Shown: in pieces, positions 18,501 through 26,409 of the stretch | How the letters are laid out: each line of letters starts with the position of its first letter | How positions within the stretch are numbered: position 1 is the first letter of the stretch | Source: a virus | IMG/VR virus record: IMGVR_UViG_3300042691_049879 | Location: 1 to 64,000 of that record | Length of the DNA stretch: 64,000 bases | Strand: one strand, 5' to 3' | Notes under the pieces: generated by a model | Seen by the model: only the letters and a program-made list of their open reading frames with translations | Databases searched by the model: none | What the model was told of the DNA's origin: nothing | Made by a program: the position numbers and the translations under genes

Positions 18501-19484
18501 TATCGTTCAACTGCAGTTGGATTTGGTTCACACGCTGAAGGAGGAGGAGAAATAGGCTTGACACCTTTTAGTGGAGGTACCGCTATTGGTGTAGGTTCAC
18601 ATGCTGAAGGAATTTTAACAACTTCTTTTGGTGTAACTTCTCATGCTGAAGGTGGAGTTACTACAGCATTTGGAGAATCTTCTCATTCTGAAGGTGTTAA
18701 TTCTATAGCTTTTGGAGACTATTCTCACTCAGAAGGTCAATATACAACTGCCATTGGTAACAATTCTCATGTCGAAGGTAGTTATACAATTGCAACTGGA
18801 GTTAGTTCTCATGCTGAAGGATATAGTACGACAGCTTTTGGTCAACAATCACATGCTGAAGGAAATTATTCTATTGCTTTTGGGGACCATTCACATGCTG
18901 AAGGTCAATATACATATTCAGTCGGTAGCACATCTCATGCTGAAGGACTTTTTTCTACTGCTTTCGGCCCAGTTTCACATGCTGAAGGTTCTAGCACAAC
19001 TTCATTTGGGTCAGAATCACATTCTAGCGGAATATATACAGTGGCTGGTGGTGATTATTCTTTTGCAGGCGGTAGAGGTTTTAATTCTACAAATAAAATA
19101 ATAGCTAGTGGTAATACGTCCTTTTCTTTTTTTAGTAAAGCCGCAACTGGAAATAATGGTTCTTTCGGTAATTATTCTGCTATATTAGGAGGTCAAGACC
19201 AAAGTATAAAAACAGGTGCTACTAGTTCTGGTATTTTTGTCGGTGAAAATAATGTTGTAAATTCAAATGTATTAAGGTCAGCAATTATTGGAGGCCAAAC
19301 AATAACTGCAACAACAAGTAATACAGTCTATGTTCCAGATTTTGTTATTAAAAAATCTGCTGCAATTCCAACAGGAACTACAGATACGGTTGGAGAAAGT
19401 GGTTCAATAACGTGGGACAATAATGGTTACATTTATTGGAAAACTCCTGTTGGATGGCTTAGAACAAGTGGAAGTACATTCTAA
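15531..19484 (+). CDS. giant tail fibre / adhesin with two YadA-type head arrays, 1317 aa
   Basis: The N-terminus (1-155) opens PFSAVTLIDVEGYHSPNEG and resembles virion attachment regions. Residues about 157-570 and 788-1175 are two arrays of a 14-residue repeat of the form YSHAEGxxTxAxG, the hallmark of YadA/Hep_Hag left-handed beta-roll heads, which trimerise. Each array is followed by a similar cap (VYVPGLNIKN; VYVPDFVIKK), so the protein is an internal duplication. The C-terminus (GYIYWKTPVGWLR) is a typical short fibre end. Receptor binding is inferred. YadA heads in phage fibres are known, but about 60 repeats in one chain is long. Confidence 0.85.
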   Translation: MPFSAVTLIDVEGYHSPNEGRVIINDNFKKLFSGVSDSLSSITTSDIYATSLSAGTIYSGSTNLYDIFLTTADGNDVTRVQAGTNITTGGTGNLPIVNLADDISLNSISANTISGSSFFVGSTTLSNYLTGNSVFVSGSSGNYSIKANNDSLIDATGNYSYAQGYSTSAVGDYSHAEGGTSTSLGSFSHSEGLSTTANGTASHSEGTYTTAIGSYSHSEGDSTTASGLRSHAEGGFTTSTGNSSHSEGWYTTAFGNYSHTEGRSTVSVGESAHAEGESTIASGDTSHAEGLSTTSIGQRSHAEGYGSVAIGIVSHAEGSSTSAIGSASHAEGEGTFAIGDFSHAEGGYTTSVDSFSHSEGQGTIASGNSSHAEGYATTAFGNYSHAEGEYTVAKGYSTHAEGGYTTAYNDYAHAEGLSSFAIGTYSHAEGQATISSGESSHAEGRQTTSLGNYSHTEGSFNTSIGQASHTEGSENTASGIYSHAEGWYTISAAEATHTEGIYTTASGDYSHAEGESTIASGDSSHAQGRLSVAGGGVSHAEGYNTRAIGDYSHSGGYNSIASGETSFIHSLNSLVTGARSVVLGGQNITGTTADTVYVPGLNIKNIGSGSSTINLGLDSNGNVVTGTTALLSNYLPLSGGTVTGNINLNNAILSGVGTSNIFDFNWLGLGYVALDNDNGNGGKEYLSLGNDSLQAFAKGGAISISMGGLNDNLTLYSNDRMALESNESIRLISPFTGSTAIANLQIDSLGNIVTGTTSVGSSSIFTTGSTGTFSIKAINDSGLDATGNYSYAEGNSNTSIGESSHSEGRNNFAIGNYSHAENYFTVASGQSSHAEGEATTSFGTISHAEGSYSIAIGNVSHAEGSGTIANGSNSHSEGSNTIASGNTSHAEGRETTTFGEYSHSEGSYTTAVGGASHSEGDNTISIGSASHAEGSNTNSIGTNSHSEGYLTTSNGAQSHAEGRQTTAFGDYSHSEGFGTIASGKSSHAEGYRSTAVGFGSHAEGGGEIGLTPFSGGTAIGVGSHAEGILTTSFGVTSHAEGGVTTAFGESSHSEGVNSIAFGDYSHSEGQYTTAIGNNSHVEGSYTIATGVSSHAEGYSTTAFGQQSHAEGNYSIAFGDHSHAEGQYTYSVGSTSHAEGLFSTAFGPVSHAEGSSTTSFGSESHSSGIYTVAGGDYSFAGGRGFNSTNKIIASGNTSFSFFSKAATGNNGSFGNYSAILGGQDQSIKTGATSSGIFVGENNVVNSNVLRSAIIGGQTITATTSNTVYVPDFVIKKSAAIPTGTTDTVGESGSITWDNNGYIYWKTPVGWLRTSGSTF

Positions 19485-19514
19485 ATATAAAATATAATTA
19501 AAAATTAAAAAAAA

Positions 19515-19775
19515 ATGACAAATCAAGAAATTGAATTAACAACGGTAGTCAGAGCTACATTTGAAAATAACATTTGGAATATTGTTGTTACTGATGAAAA
19601 TCAACATTTATATGGTCTTAGAATTGAAGGCAATGAAAATGACAACGATGATGATTTATTAGACAAAATCGAAAAGAAATTGTTAACAATTAATAAGTAT
19701 GTTCCGCCAGTTTTGTATGCACCAACAACAAAAGAAAGTTTAGTTGGAAAAAAACCAAAAAAGAAAGAAAATTAA
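19515..19775 (+). CDS. small protein downstream of tail fibre, 86 aa
   Basis: Not recognised. A beta-rich domain (LTTVVRATFENNIWNIVVTD) with an acidic patch (ENDNDDDLLD) and a lysine-rich tail. It follows the fibre gene by 30 bases and ends at a strong terminator, so it is probably a fibre-associated or chaperone-like protein. That role is inferred from position only. Confidence 0.55.
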   Translation: MTNQEIELTTVVRATFENNIWNIVVTDENQHLYGLRIEGNENDNDDDLLDKIEKKLLTINKYVPPVLYAPTTKESLVGKKPKKKEN

Positions 19776-19790
19776 GTACTTTCTAAACAA

Positions 19791-19817
19791 AAAGGCGAGA
19801 TTAATTCTCGCCTTTTT
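19791..19817. terminator. bidirectional terminator
   Basis: AAAGGCGAG-ATTAATT-CTCGCCTTT with a T run. It ends the fibre operon and the convergent PcfJ-like operon. Confidence 0.8.
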
Positions 19818-21833
19818 TTATAACATTCCAAACAAGTTATTTTCACTTCTTGACCTTCCATTCAATGTATCCATCTTTAAATCTCTTACTTCCCTATAAG
19901 AAATTTCTTTTTCTTTTAGATATTCTATAACTAATTCTTTTTGTCTATTTGAAGCTTGTTTATTACAAGGTCCTTTAAGTTGTTCAAATTCTAGTCCTAT
20001 ACTTGTAACATTCATTCCTATCATGAATTTTTCGTCTTCATCAGACTTTCTTTCTTTAGTTTTGTCATATACCATTATTAATAAATATTGACCATTACTA
20101 ATCCTTGTAACATATGAACCAGAGCAATTTTTCATTTCATTTGCGGCATCAAGAACTGACTTCGGATTTGCCAAAAGTTTAATTTTTAAACCTTCGTTAT
20201 AATCTTCTAGGTATCTAAACCTTTCAGCAAATTTCATAAATTTTTCATTTTTTTCTTTGTTGCTCAACATATTATAATGTTCAACAAGCTTATCATGATA
20301 TTCTTTTAGTTCTGAAACTTTCTTGATTTTATCAAATTCTTTTGTTCTATCCCACTTCAAATCATTTATCATTCTAACACTATCATCATATTCATAAAAG
20401 CTAAAATTGCCCAATAAAGAATAATTTAATTTTGGCTCTACATCAGAATTAATATTTTCAAAACTCATTTCTTTATTTTGACCTATCCCAGCCATTTCCA
20501 TTAGACGTTCTTTAATCGCACCACTTTCTGTATTTGTGTAAGAGTTTAATGCTCTCATTTTTAAATAGTCTAATGTTAATGGAATTATTTGTTTTAAGCT
20601 GTATTCGTTTATGTCACTTCTAAATTCAACCAAATCAAATAGATTTATAATATATTCAATGTCATATTTCATTACAAGATTTATAAGCTCTTCATAACTT
20701 ATGAATTTAGTAAATCTTATTAATTTTTTATATTCATTAAATTTTTCTATTTTATTGAAAATGTATTTAGATACAGTTTTATTTTTAAGGTCTTCTCGTA
20801 CATTTATTTTACCATAAGAAAAATCTAATTTCGTTCCATTGTTTATATTATTGAAACCCCACCTCTCTAATTCAGCATTAAAATTTATGAATTTTTTACC
20901 ATCTTTAGATTTATAAACAAAATCTGATTTAGTATTTTTTTCTAAATCTAGTTCTTCTTGTGTTTTTTTATTTTCTATTGTAACAAGGAAATTAAATATT
21001 TTTAAAGGAGATGTAACGCCATTATCTGAAAGAACTGAAGGATTAGGTAGATTACAATTGCTCATCATATCATACAAAAATACAGAACCTTTTGTTAAAG
21101 CTATTGTAGATAAGTTTGAATAACAAATTATACCAAAGAATATAGAGTTTATTTTCATCAATATATCAAGACCAGCCTTTCCAATCATTTGGCTCATAAG
21201 CCCATCTATTATATTAATATTTTTAGAATCAACAACAATTCTTGCAACTTCACTCAAAAACATATGTACAGAAACTATTTTGTCAATAATAGTTATTTCT
21301 GAACCGTCATCACTTAAATAGAAATCTTTTAAAACCTTAATTATTTCATCTAGATTAAATTCTTTTTCTTTTTTTGAATTAAAGCTTTTATAAAATAATT
21401 TTTTATTTTCTTCGTCTACTAATAAATAAGATTTTTCTTCTTTAAATTTAACGAATCTAGATTTTTCTGTACAAACAGTTTTTACTTTATTTTTATAAAG
21501 AAATATTTTTTTATCCTCTTTCACAAAATCAAAATAACCATAAAAAAATATATTCGCTTCTTTTATTTTTTGAGAGTTAGCTTTTTTAGAGTAATCTGTT
21601 TTACATTTTGGGCAGATTACATTTACAGTACCTTCAATTCTATCAAAAACATCCAAATCTCCATAATAAGAGTTTGTCTCAACTTCCAGAGTTAATTCAT
21701 CCTTTTTAGCTTTATTGTTTTTTTGTGTTATTTTTTTACCACACGTACAAAAATAAATTTCTTTATCTTTTTCTTCTCCATCATTATATACATGTTGAAA
21801 ACAAAAGTTGTCTTTTAAAATTTTATAATCCAT
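19818..21833 (-). CDS. large PcfJ-like protein with N-terminal zinc ribbons, 671 aa
   Basis: The N-terminus has two cysteine pairs (YFCTCGKK near 28 and CPKCKTDY near 74) consistent with zinc ribbons. The middle is a long helical region. Residues 570-650 carry a PcfJ-like signature (MKNCSGSYVTRI, IMVYDKT, EQLKGPCNKQAS). An internal segment IKERLMEMAGIGQ resembles the class II leader. It sits 3 bases behind 21837-22406. It is a relative of 7187-7858, but three times as long. Confidence 0.6.
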   Translation of the reverse strand: MDYKILKDNFCFQHVYNDGEEKDKEIYFCTCGKKITQKNNKAKKDELTLEVETNSYYGDLDVFDRIEGTVNVICPKCKTDYSKKANSQKIKEANIFFYGYFDFVKEDKKIFLYKNKVKTVCTEKSRFVKFKEEKSYLLVDEENKKLFYKSFNSKKEKEFNLDEIIKVLKDFYLSDDGSEITIIDKIVSVHMFLSEVARIVVDSKNINIIDGLMSQMIGKAGLDILMKINSIFFGIICYSNLSTIALTKGSVFLYDMMSNCNLPNPSVLSDNGVTSPLKIFNFLVTIENKKTQEELDLEKNTKSDFVYKSKDGKKFINFNAELERWGFNNINNGTKLDFSYGKINVREDLKNKTVSKYIFNKIEKFNEYKKLIRFTKFISYEELINLVMKYDIEYIINLFDLVEFRSDINEYSLKQIIPLTLDYLKMRALNSYTNTESGAIKERLMEMAGIGQNKEMSFENINSDVEPKLNYSLLGNFSFYEYDDSVRMINDLKWDRTKEFDKIKKVSELKEYHDKLVEHYNMLSNKEKNEKFMKFAERFRYLEDYNEGLKIKLLANPKSVLDAANEMKNCSGSYVTRISNGQYLLIMVYDKTKERKSDEDEKFMIGMNVTSIGLEFEQLKGPCNKQASNRQKELVIEYLKEKEISYREVRDLKMDTLNGRSRSENNLFGML

Positions 21834-21836
21834 AAT

Positions 21837-22406
21837 TTAATCGTTTTTATCTGGGAGGTTTTCTTTATCGGCAAAGCCTATTTTTATCTTATCATCAATA
21901 ACCATTAAATAGAAGTCTAAATTGGTTTTTTTTGATTTGTATGTATAAAATTTAGCCAACTCTTTTGCAACATTCAAATTTTCTACATAAAACTCACCTA
22001 TATTTTCATCTTTAACTTTAGACTCAAATTCTTTCCTTGTTATCTCTTTAAGCAAATCTTCTTCTCTTAAGTGTTCTAGAAAAATTTTATTATTATCAAA
22101 CTGACTATTATCCTTTTTTTCAACCACAAAAAATTCTGATAAATATTCTTGATTCTCTTGAAGTAAATCCATAATCATTGTCATCGATTGCTCTCTACAA
22201 CTATTCAACTCTTCTGTTTCACTACGATTTTTCCAGAAGTCATTAATTTGAATAAACCTTCTATAAATACTTTCATTTTCAATTATGCCTCTTAAAAAAT
22301 CTTCTTCAAAAGAGATTCCTTTTTCATAAAAAAACACAATAAATAAATCTTTGTTATTATCATTTTTTACAGTAAAATGACCTAATAATTTCCCTAAAAC
22401 TTTCAT
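21837..22406 (-). CDS. orphan protein, 189 aa, first gene of PcfJ-like operon
   Basis: Not recognised. It starts with beta-like VLGKLLGHFTVKND and continues as a charged helical protein with a beta-rich end (FYLMVIDDKIKIGFADK). It has an excellent Bacteroidetes-type promoter only about 6 bases upstream of the ATG, so the mRNA is probably leaderless. Confidence 0.6.
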   Translation of the reverse strand: MKVLGKLLGHFTVKNDNNKDLFIVFFYEKGISFEEDFLRGIIENESIYRRFIQINDFWKNRSETEELNSCREQSMTMIMDLLQENQEYLSEFFVVEKKDNSQFDNNKIFLEHLREEDLLKEITRKEFESKVKDENIGEFYVENLNVAKELAKFYTYKSKKTNLDFYLMVIDDKIKIGFADKENLPDKND

Positions 22407-22411
22407 AAAAT

Positions 22412-22442
22412 CAAATATACAAATATTTTTTTTTGTTTCAAA
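22412..22442 (-). promoter_or_regulatory. Bacteroidetes-type promoter, leaderless start
   Basis: On the minus strand TTTG (22439-22442), 19 nt, TATATTTG (22412-22419). The ATG of the next gene begins 6 bases after the -7 box, so transcription likely starts at or near the start codon. Confidence 0.7.
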
Positions 22443-22530
22443 GTATTAATACTTTTTGAAAATACGATTTTTTCTTTTTTTAATATATTTATATGTACTA
22501 CAATCACAAAAAAATTAAACCTTAATAAAA

Positions 22531-23301
22531 ATGAAACTAAGTAAAGAAGAGCTTATTGAAATGATTAAGCAAGAAGCAAAAGCTTTAAAAGCATCAATGT
22601 TAAAAGAATCTGCTGTAGAATCATCAATGGATGTTTTTGAAGTTGAAATGAATTCAAACGATGAATTGGGAGATTCAGATAAGGCTTTAACTTATAAAGC
22701 TCCTTCAAAGAAAGTTGAAAAATCAGGAGAAACTCCTTCTGCTGTTAAAATGAACCAAAAAGATAATGACCAAGGTTCTGATGAAAAAGCATCTGTAGCA
22801 GTTAAAGTAGATGCTAGCGGTAAAAAAGGTGGTTCTAATCACTTAACTGGTCAGGCTAATGCTAATTTTACTTCTAAAAACGATATTCAAGGAACTAAAG
22901 CTTCTGGACCTTTCGAAGATAGAGTTAGTAAAAATCATGAAGTTGAAATGAATACAGAAGATAAGGTTGTTGACGAAAAAGCAAAAACTTACGTTTCAGC
23001 TGGAGCTGAAAAAGGAGGTCATACTCATACTGCTGGACAAGCTAAAGCTGAAGTTCATGAAAGAATGCCAGAAAAAGATGCTGAAGAACCAACTGAAAGA
23101 ATTGCTAAAGGTATAGAAATTGACGGAAGCAATATTGACCTTAAAGAGTCTTATTCAAAGAAAGAACTTAAGAGCTTTGTATTATCTGAAGCTAAAAAAG
23201 CAGTTGATAATTATAAAAAAGCACAAAAAAGAGCTGAATTAGAAAAAGAACTTTTAACTCTTAAAGAAGGTCTTGAAAAATTGGGAGAAAATATAGATTA
23301 A
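22531..23301 (+). CDS. suspected head-packaged protein, class I leader, 256 aa
   Basis: The leader KLSKEELIEMIKQEAKAL fits the class I pattern, and LKESAVES fits L-x-E processing. The body is low-complexity, acidic and repetitive: two partial repeats each contain VEMN-S/TED and a glycine/histidine segment (KKGGSNHLTGQANA; EKGGHTHTAGQAKA). A second leader-like helix lies near the C-terminus (YSKKELKSFVLSEAKKAV). There is no enzymatic motif. A scaffolding or internal head protein is the best inference. Confidence 0.5.
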   Translation: MKLSKEELIEMIKQEAKALKASMLKESAVESSMDVFEVEMNSNDELGDSDKALTYKAPSKKVEKSGETPSAVKMNQKDNDQGSDEKASVAVKVDASGKKGGSNHLTGQANANFTSKNDIQGTKASGPFEDRVSKNHEVEMNTEDKVVDEKAKTYVSAGAEKGGHTHTAGQAKAEVHERMPEKDAEEPTERIAKGIEIDGSNIDLKESYSKKELKSFVLSEAKKAVDNYKKAQKRAELEKELLTLKEGLEKLGENID

Positions 23302-23320
23302 TAAAATTCATTTAATTAAA

Positions 23321-23346
23321 AAGCCGACAAATAAGTCGGCTTTTTT
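23321..23346. terminator. bidirectional terminator
   Basis: AAGCCGAC-AAATAA-GTCGGCTT with flanking A/T runs after the 256-aa gene. Confidence 0.75.
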
Positions 23347-23583
23347 TTATGCTTTTATTTTATTGTTAAACCATTCTTTTGGTTCGTTATTATTTATGTT
23401 TCTGAAAATTCTTACTGTTATACTTTTTTTGTTTGTGCTAATTTCTTTCCAGCAAGACAAACATATATCAAAATCTTTTCTTATGGATTTTCTAGCATTT
23501 TTTACTCTTTTGAAGTATTTATGAACAATTTTTCCGTTAATTCTATCCAAAAAAGTAATATGATATAAAGTTTGTTTTTTCAT
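23347..23583 (-). CDS. small basic orphan protein, 78 aa
   Basis: Not recognised. Begins KKQTLYHITFLDRINGKIVH and is basic, with two cysteines in CLSCW. Probably a small beta/alpha protein; ends directly at a terminator. Confidence 0.5.
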   Translation of the reverse strand: MKKQTLYHITFLDRINGKIVHKYFKRVKNARKSIRKDFDICLSCWKEISTNKKSITVRIFRNINNNEPKEWFNNKIKA

Positions 23584-23595
23584 TTATTTATGAAT

Positions 23596-23751
23596 TTAAA
23601 TTTTATTAAGAGTTATGGTGTATTTAGCGCCTTCTCCACGTTCAACTCTAATTTGTTCAATATACTCTATCAATTCTTGATGGCTATTCGCTTCTGCGTA
23701 TTTACTGCCATTTACATAAATTGCATAATCGTAAGTTTCTATAATTGTAAA
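23596..23751 (-). pseudogene. in-frame open extension beyond a TAA stop, 51 codons
   Basis: Reading on from the TAA of the 67-aa gene (23752-23955), the same frame stays open for 51 codons and ends at TAA 23596. It encodes a plausible beta-beta-alpha peptide (YDYAIYVNGSKYAEANSHQ, then a helix and KYTITL). There is no ATG, GTG or TTG near its start. It may be a gene cut by a nonsense change, a readthrough product, or a small gene with a rare start codon. Confidence 0.4.
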
Positions 23752-23955
23752 TTAATATTCAAAAATAACAGCTTTTTCAGATTTCCCAGATTTTGGGCCA
23801 TTAGGTTGTGCATATTCGTTTACTGACATATTATGTTCAGTCAAATAAGTTTGTAAACTTCCCCAATATTCATGAGATTCAGAAACGCATACATTTAAAT
23901 CGCCTTCTTTATCTTTAATTTCTTCAAGCTTTACTATTAACTCAGATATTTTCAT
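23752..23955 (-). CDS. small phage protein, 67 aa
   Basis: The N-terminus KISELIVKLEEIKDKEGDLNV belongs to a small protein type I recognise as common in phages: an N-terminal helix, a GD turn and a strand, function unknown. It is 11 bases downstream of 23967-24401. The reading frame stays open after its TAA (see 23596-23751). Confidence 0.55.
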   Translation of the reverse strand: MKISELIVKLEEIKDKEGDLNVCVSESHEYWGSLQTYLTEHNMSVNEYAQPNGPKSGKSEKAVIFEY

Positions 23956-23966
23956 AGTTAAAGTTT

Positions 23967-24401
23967 TTACGATTTTAGAATTTTATAATCATGCTCTTGA
24001 AGAGACTTCATGCCTAGAGCGTTAATCTTATCTAAAACCATATCTTTAGTTACATTGCCATTAATAAATTCATCAAACAACATGTCAAAAGTTTCTTCAT
24101 AATCTTCGTTCAAAGATTTTTTAAACTCTTGAATTCTATTTGAATTTACAATTTCTACTAAACTATTAGTAAAATCTTCTTTGCCCAAAACTGGTACATT
24201 ATTTTCTAACATTGCATTGATTACAGCATTACAAATTATTTCATCTCCAAAAATATAAGTATGTTCATATTTTTCACATTTACTGTCTTCAGTTAGCAAA
24301 TGTTCATGCAAAAACAACCCTGTATTTTCATTGAAATGTCTAAATACAGCAATTGCTTGTTCTTCTGTAATATCTGTTGGTACTGTTATTTTTGTTACCA
24401 T
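23967..24401 (-). CDS. orphan protein, 144 aa
   Basis: Not recognised. Starts VTKITVPTDITEEQAIAVF and is acidic and mostly helical, with a single histidine/glutamate-rich turn (LFLHEHLLTED). It leads a small minus-strand operon with 23752-23955. Confidence 0.5.
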   Translation of the reverse strand: MVTKITVPTDITEEQAIAVFRHFNENTGLFLHEHLLTEDSKCEKYEHTYIFGDEIICNAVINAMLENNVPVLGKEDFTNSLVEIVNSNRIQEFKKSLNEDYEETFDMLFDEFINGNVTKDMVLDKINALGMKSLQEHDYKILKS

Positions 24402-24515
24402 GTTTTATAGTTTTAAATATAATATGAAAACGTTTAAAGTAAAAAAAAATTACAAAGTTTAAAATTTATTTTTTTTTCATATTTATTAATAAATAATATA
24501 AAATAGAATTAAATC

Positions 24516-25187
24516 ATGAAAATAACTAAACAAGAATTAGCTCAAATCATCAAAGAAGAAGCTCAAAGATTTATGGCTATAAAGAAATTAGAATCAGAAA
24601 AGGCTGAAATAGAAAGACAACTTAATGAGTCTTACATGGAAGAAGAAATTGATGAAATGGAAGAAGGATTTCTTGGGGACGTTGGTAAGAAAATAGGTGG
24701 CGCACTTCAGGCTGGAGCATCGGCTGTACAAAAAGCAGCAGCATCAAAAATAATCAGCCCAGAACAAAAAGCGGCAGGCAAAAAAATGTTTGATGAAAAG
24801 ATGGCAAAACTTAAAAGTGAAATACAATCTAAAGGCTTTACTGATGATAGAATAATTACAGTTGATACTAACGGTAAACAAATTCAAGGACTTGATGAGA
24901 AGAGTTTAAATGATGCGGCTGAGCAATACGCTTATCAAGGATATTTAAATTATGGATTATCTAAAAGTAGCGGTAAAGTTGTTGTTAGTTTTGTTGAAGG
25001 CTCACTAACAGGTGCTGGTGGACAAGGAGGCGGCAAAGTTGTGAAAACACCAGAATTAAAGAAAGAAGAAACAATTTCAGAATCAGTTATCAGACAAATG
25101 ATTAAAGAAGAAGCTGAAAAAATTGAAAAAGCAAAAGCTTTAAAAGCAAGAGCTAATCAAATTAAAGAAGAATTGAAAAATCTATAA
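24516..25187 (+). CDS. suspected head-packaged protein, class I leaders at both ends, 223 aa
   Basis: The leader KITKQELAQIIKEEAQRF is a textbook example of the class I motif in this genome. The C-terminus repeats it (ESVIRQMIKEEAEKIEKAKA), followed by a lysine-rich helix. Between them lie an acidic segment, a glycine/alanine-rich helix (GALQAGASAVQKAAAS) and a beta domain (about 100-165). CATATTTATTAATAAATAATA lies upstream. No enzyme motif was recognised. Processing by a prohead protease and co-packaging with DNA is the inferred role. Confidence 0.55.
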   Translation: MKITKQELAQIIKEEAQRFMAIKKLESEKAEIERQLNESYMEEEIDEMEEGFLGDVGKKIGGALQAGASAVQKAAASKIISPEQKAAGKKMFDEKMAKLKSEIQSKGFTDDRIITVDTNGKQIQGLDEKSLNDAAEQYAYQGYLNYGLSKSSGKVVVSFVEGSLTGAGGQGGGKVVKTPELKKEETISESVIRQMIKEEAEKIEKAKALKARANQIKEELKNL

Positions 25188-25204
25188 TTAATTAAACATT
25201 ATAA

Positions 25205-25232
25205 AAAAGCGAGCTAAATGGCTCGCTTTTTT
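25205..25232. terminator. bidirectional terminator
   Basis: AGCGAGC-TAAATG-GCTCGCT with A and T runs, between the 223-aa gene and the convergent LLxEKK genes. Confidence 0.75.
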
Positions 25233-25468
25233 TATTTGTAAATATTTCCTATCGTTCTAGAACTTACTCCTATTGGTTGGCCAAAATTTTCAAAAAAACT
25301 TGAATAATCATTAATTTCTACAGGAATATTTTTTGGATTTTTAGAACTGTTTAAACTTAAATTAAAAGCAGGGCTAGCAACTAAATCATAAGAAAAAACA
25401 GTATAATCAGTTTCTGCAAAAAAAAGTTTTTCTTTTTTCTCTAACAATAATTTTCTATAATATATCAT
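25232..25468 (-). CDS. LLxEKK-motif protein, 78 aa
   Basis: Opens IYYRKLLLEKKEKLFFAE, one of six copies of a basic-aromatic, LL-x-E-K motif spread over three adjacent genes. The remaining sequence is serine/asparagine-rich and beta-like. Its start overlaps the stop of 25465-25836 (ATGA-type overlap). I infer that the motif is a processing site (L-x-E, the T4 gp21-type rule) that releases small head peptides. Confidence 0.5.
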   Translation of the reverse strand: MIYYRKLLLEKKEKLFFAETDYTVFSYDLVASPAFNLSLNSSKNPKNIPVEINDYSSFFENFGQPIGVSSRTIGNIYK

Positions 25469-25836
25469 AAATTAGAATATTTTATATTTGGACCTCTTCT
25501 TGAACGTCTTGTCCTATATTTCTTATACTTTTCTATCAACAATTCTCTTCTGTATTCATTTTCTTTTTCATATTCAAAATCAATATAGTGAAGTAATCCT
25601 GTAGGAGCACTTAATGGTTGCACACTAACTAAATCAGTACCTATAGTAGAAGCAAAAACTCTTCTAACTAAAGGCATTGTTAATGTGCCAAAATCAAAAG
25701 AAAATTTTTTCTTTTTTTCAAACAACAACTCTCTTTTAAAAATGTTATCTGTTTTATTTTTAGATTCTGTTTCAATAACTGTATTGTTAAGAATTTTTGT
25801 CCAAGAATCAAGGTAATGTTTTAAGGTTGAACTCAT
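25465..25836 (-). CDS. LLxEKK-motif protein with two motifs, 123 aa
   Basis: Two motif copies: FKRELLFEKKKKFSFD (about 28-43) and YRRELLIEKYKKYRTRR (about 95-111). The first is followed by FGTLTMPLVRRVFAS, similar to the VRFPIVNRRF end of the 170-aa neighbour. The C-terminus is very basic. Middle gene of a three-gene minus-strand set. Confidence 0.5.
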   Translation of the reverse strand: MSSTLKHYLDSWTKILNNTVIETESKNKTDNIFKRELLFEKKKKFSFDFGTLTMPLVRRVFASTIGTDLVSVQPLSAPTGLLHYIDFEYEKENEYRRELLIEKYKKYRTRRSRRGPNIKYSNL

Positions 25837-25847
25837 TTTTTTTGTTA

Positions 25848-26360
25848 TTAACTAAATCTTCTATTAACTATTGGAAATCTAACTGCACCATATGGATTTT
25901 GATATTTTTTTTCATATAAAAGATTTCTTTTATACTTTGACTTTTTATTGGCAATATGATTTATTTTTTGTTTTTTTATCTTATCTAAGCTAATAGAATT
26001 GTCTGAACTAAGATTGAAATTTAATAAAGAAATTATTTCTCTATCAATTTCTTTTGCTATTTGTTCAGACAAAAGTTTTGTCAATTCTTCTTCAGCGCTA
26101 AATGTTTTAGGCTTATATGTTTCAATTAAAAGAAATCTTTTATATACATTATTTGACTTATAACTTAATTTTTCAAGTTCTTTTTCTGAATCAACACTAT
26201 AATATGAATGAACATCTTGAGCTAATTCAGGAGTCCATGTGCACTTTAATTTTCTTGGTTCTGAATTTACAACTACCGACTTTAACTGAAAAGTATAGTG
26301 TTTTTTTTCTAACAATAAAACTCTTAAATATTTTTTAGACATATTACAATTATACGACAA
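25848..26360 (-). CDS. LLxEKK-motif protein with three motifs, 170 aa
   Basis: Three motif copies: YLRVLLLEKKHYTF (about 11-24), YKRFLLIETYKPKTF (about 69-83) and YKRNLLYEKKYQNPYG (about 147-162). The sequences between motifs differ. The arrangement looks like a small polyprotein cut after LLxE, but this is inference. First gene of the set; no membrane segment or enzyme motif. Confidence 0.5.
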   Translation of the reverse strand: MSYNCNMSKKYLRVLLLEKKHYTFQLKSVVVNSEPRKLKCTWTPELAQDVHSYYSVDSEKELEKLSYKSNNVYKRFLLIETYKPKTFSAEEELTKLLSEQIAKEIDREIISLLNFNLSSDNSISLDKIKKQKINHIANKKSKYKRNLLYEKKYQNPYGAVRFPIVNRRFS

Positions 26361-26409
26361 AAATTAAAAAAATAAATATTTGCATATTTATTAAAAAAAA
26401 CAAAAAGAG

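Noticed and set aside
16000-19040. Regular 42-base repeats as a CRISPR array
   Set aside because: The repeats are in frame, encode SHAEG units and lack constant repeats with unique spacers.
16516-19101. Alternative-frame ORFs inside the tail fibre gene
   Set aside because: They mirror the repeat structure of the fibre in another frame and are low-complexity.
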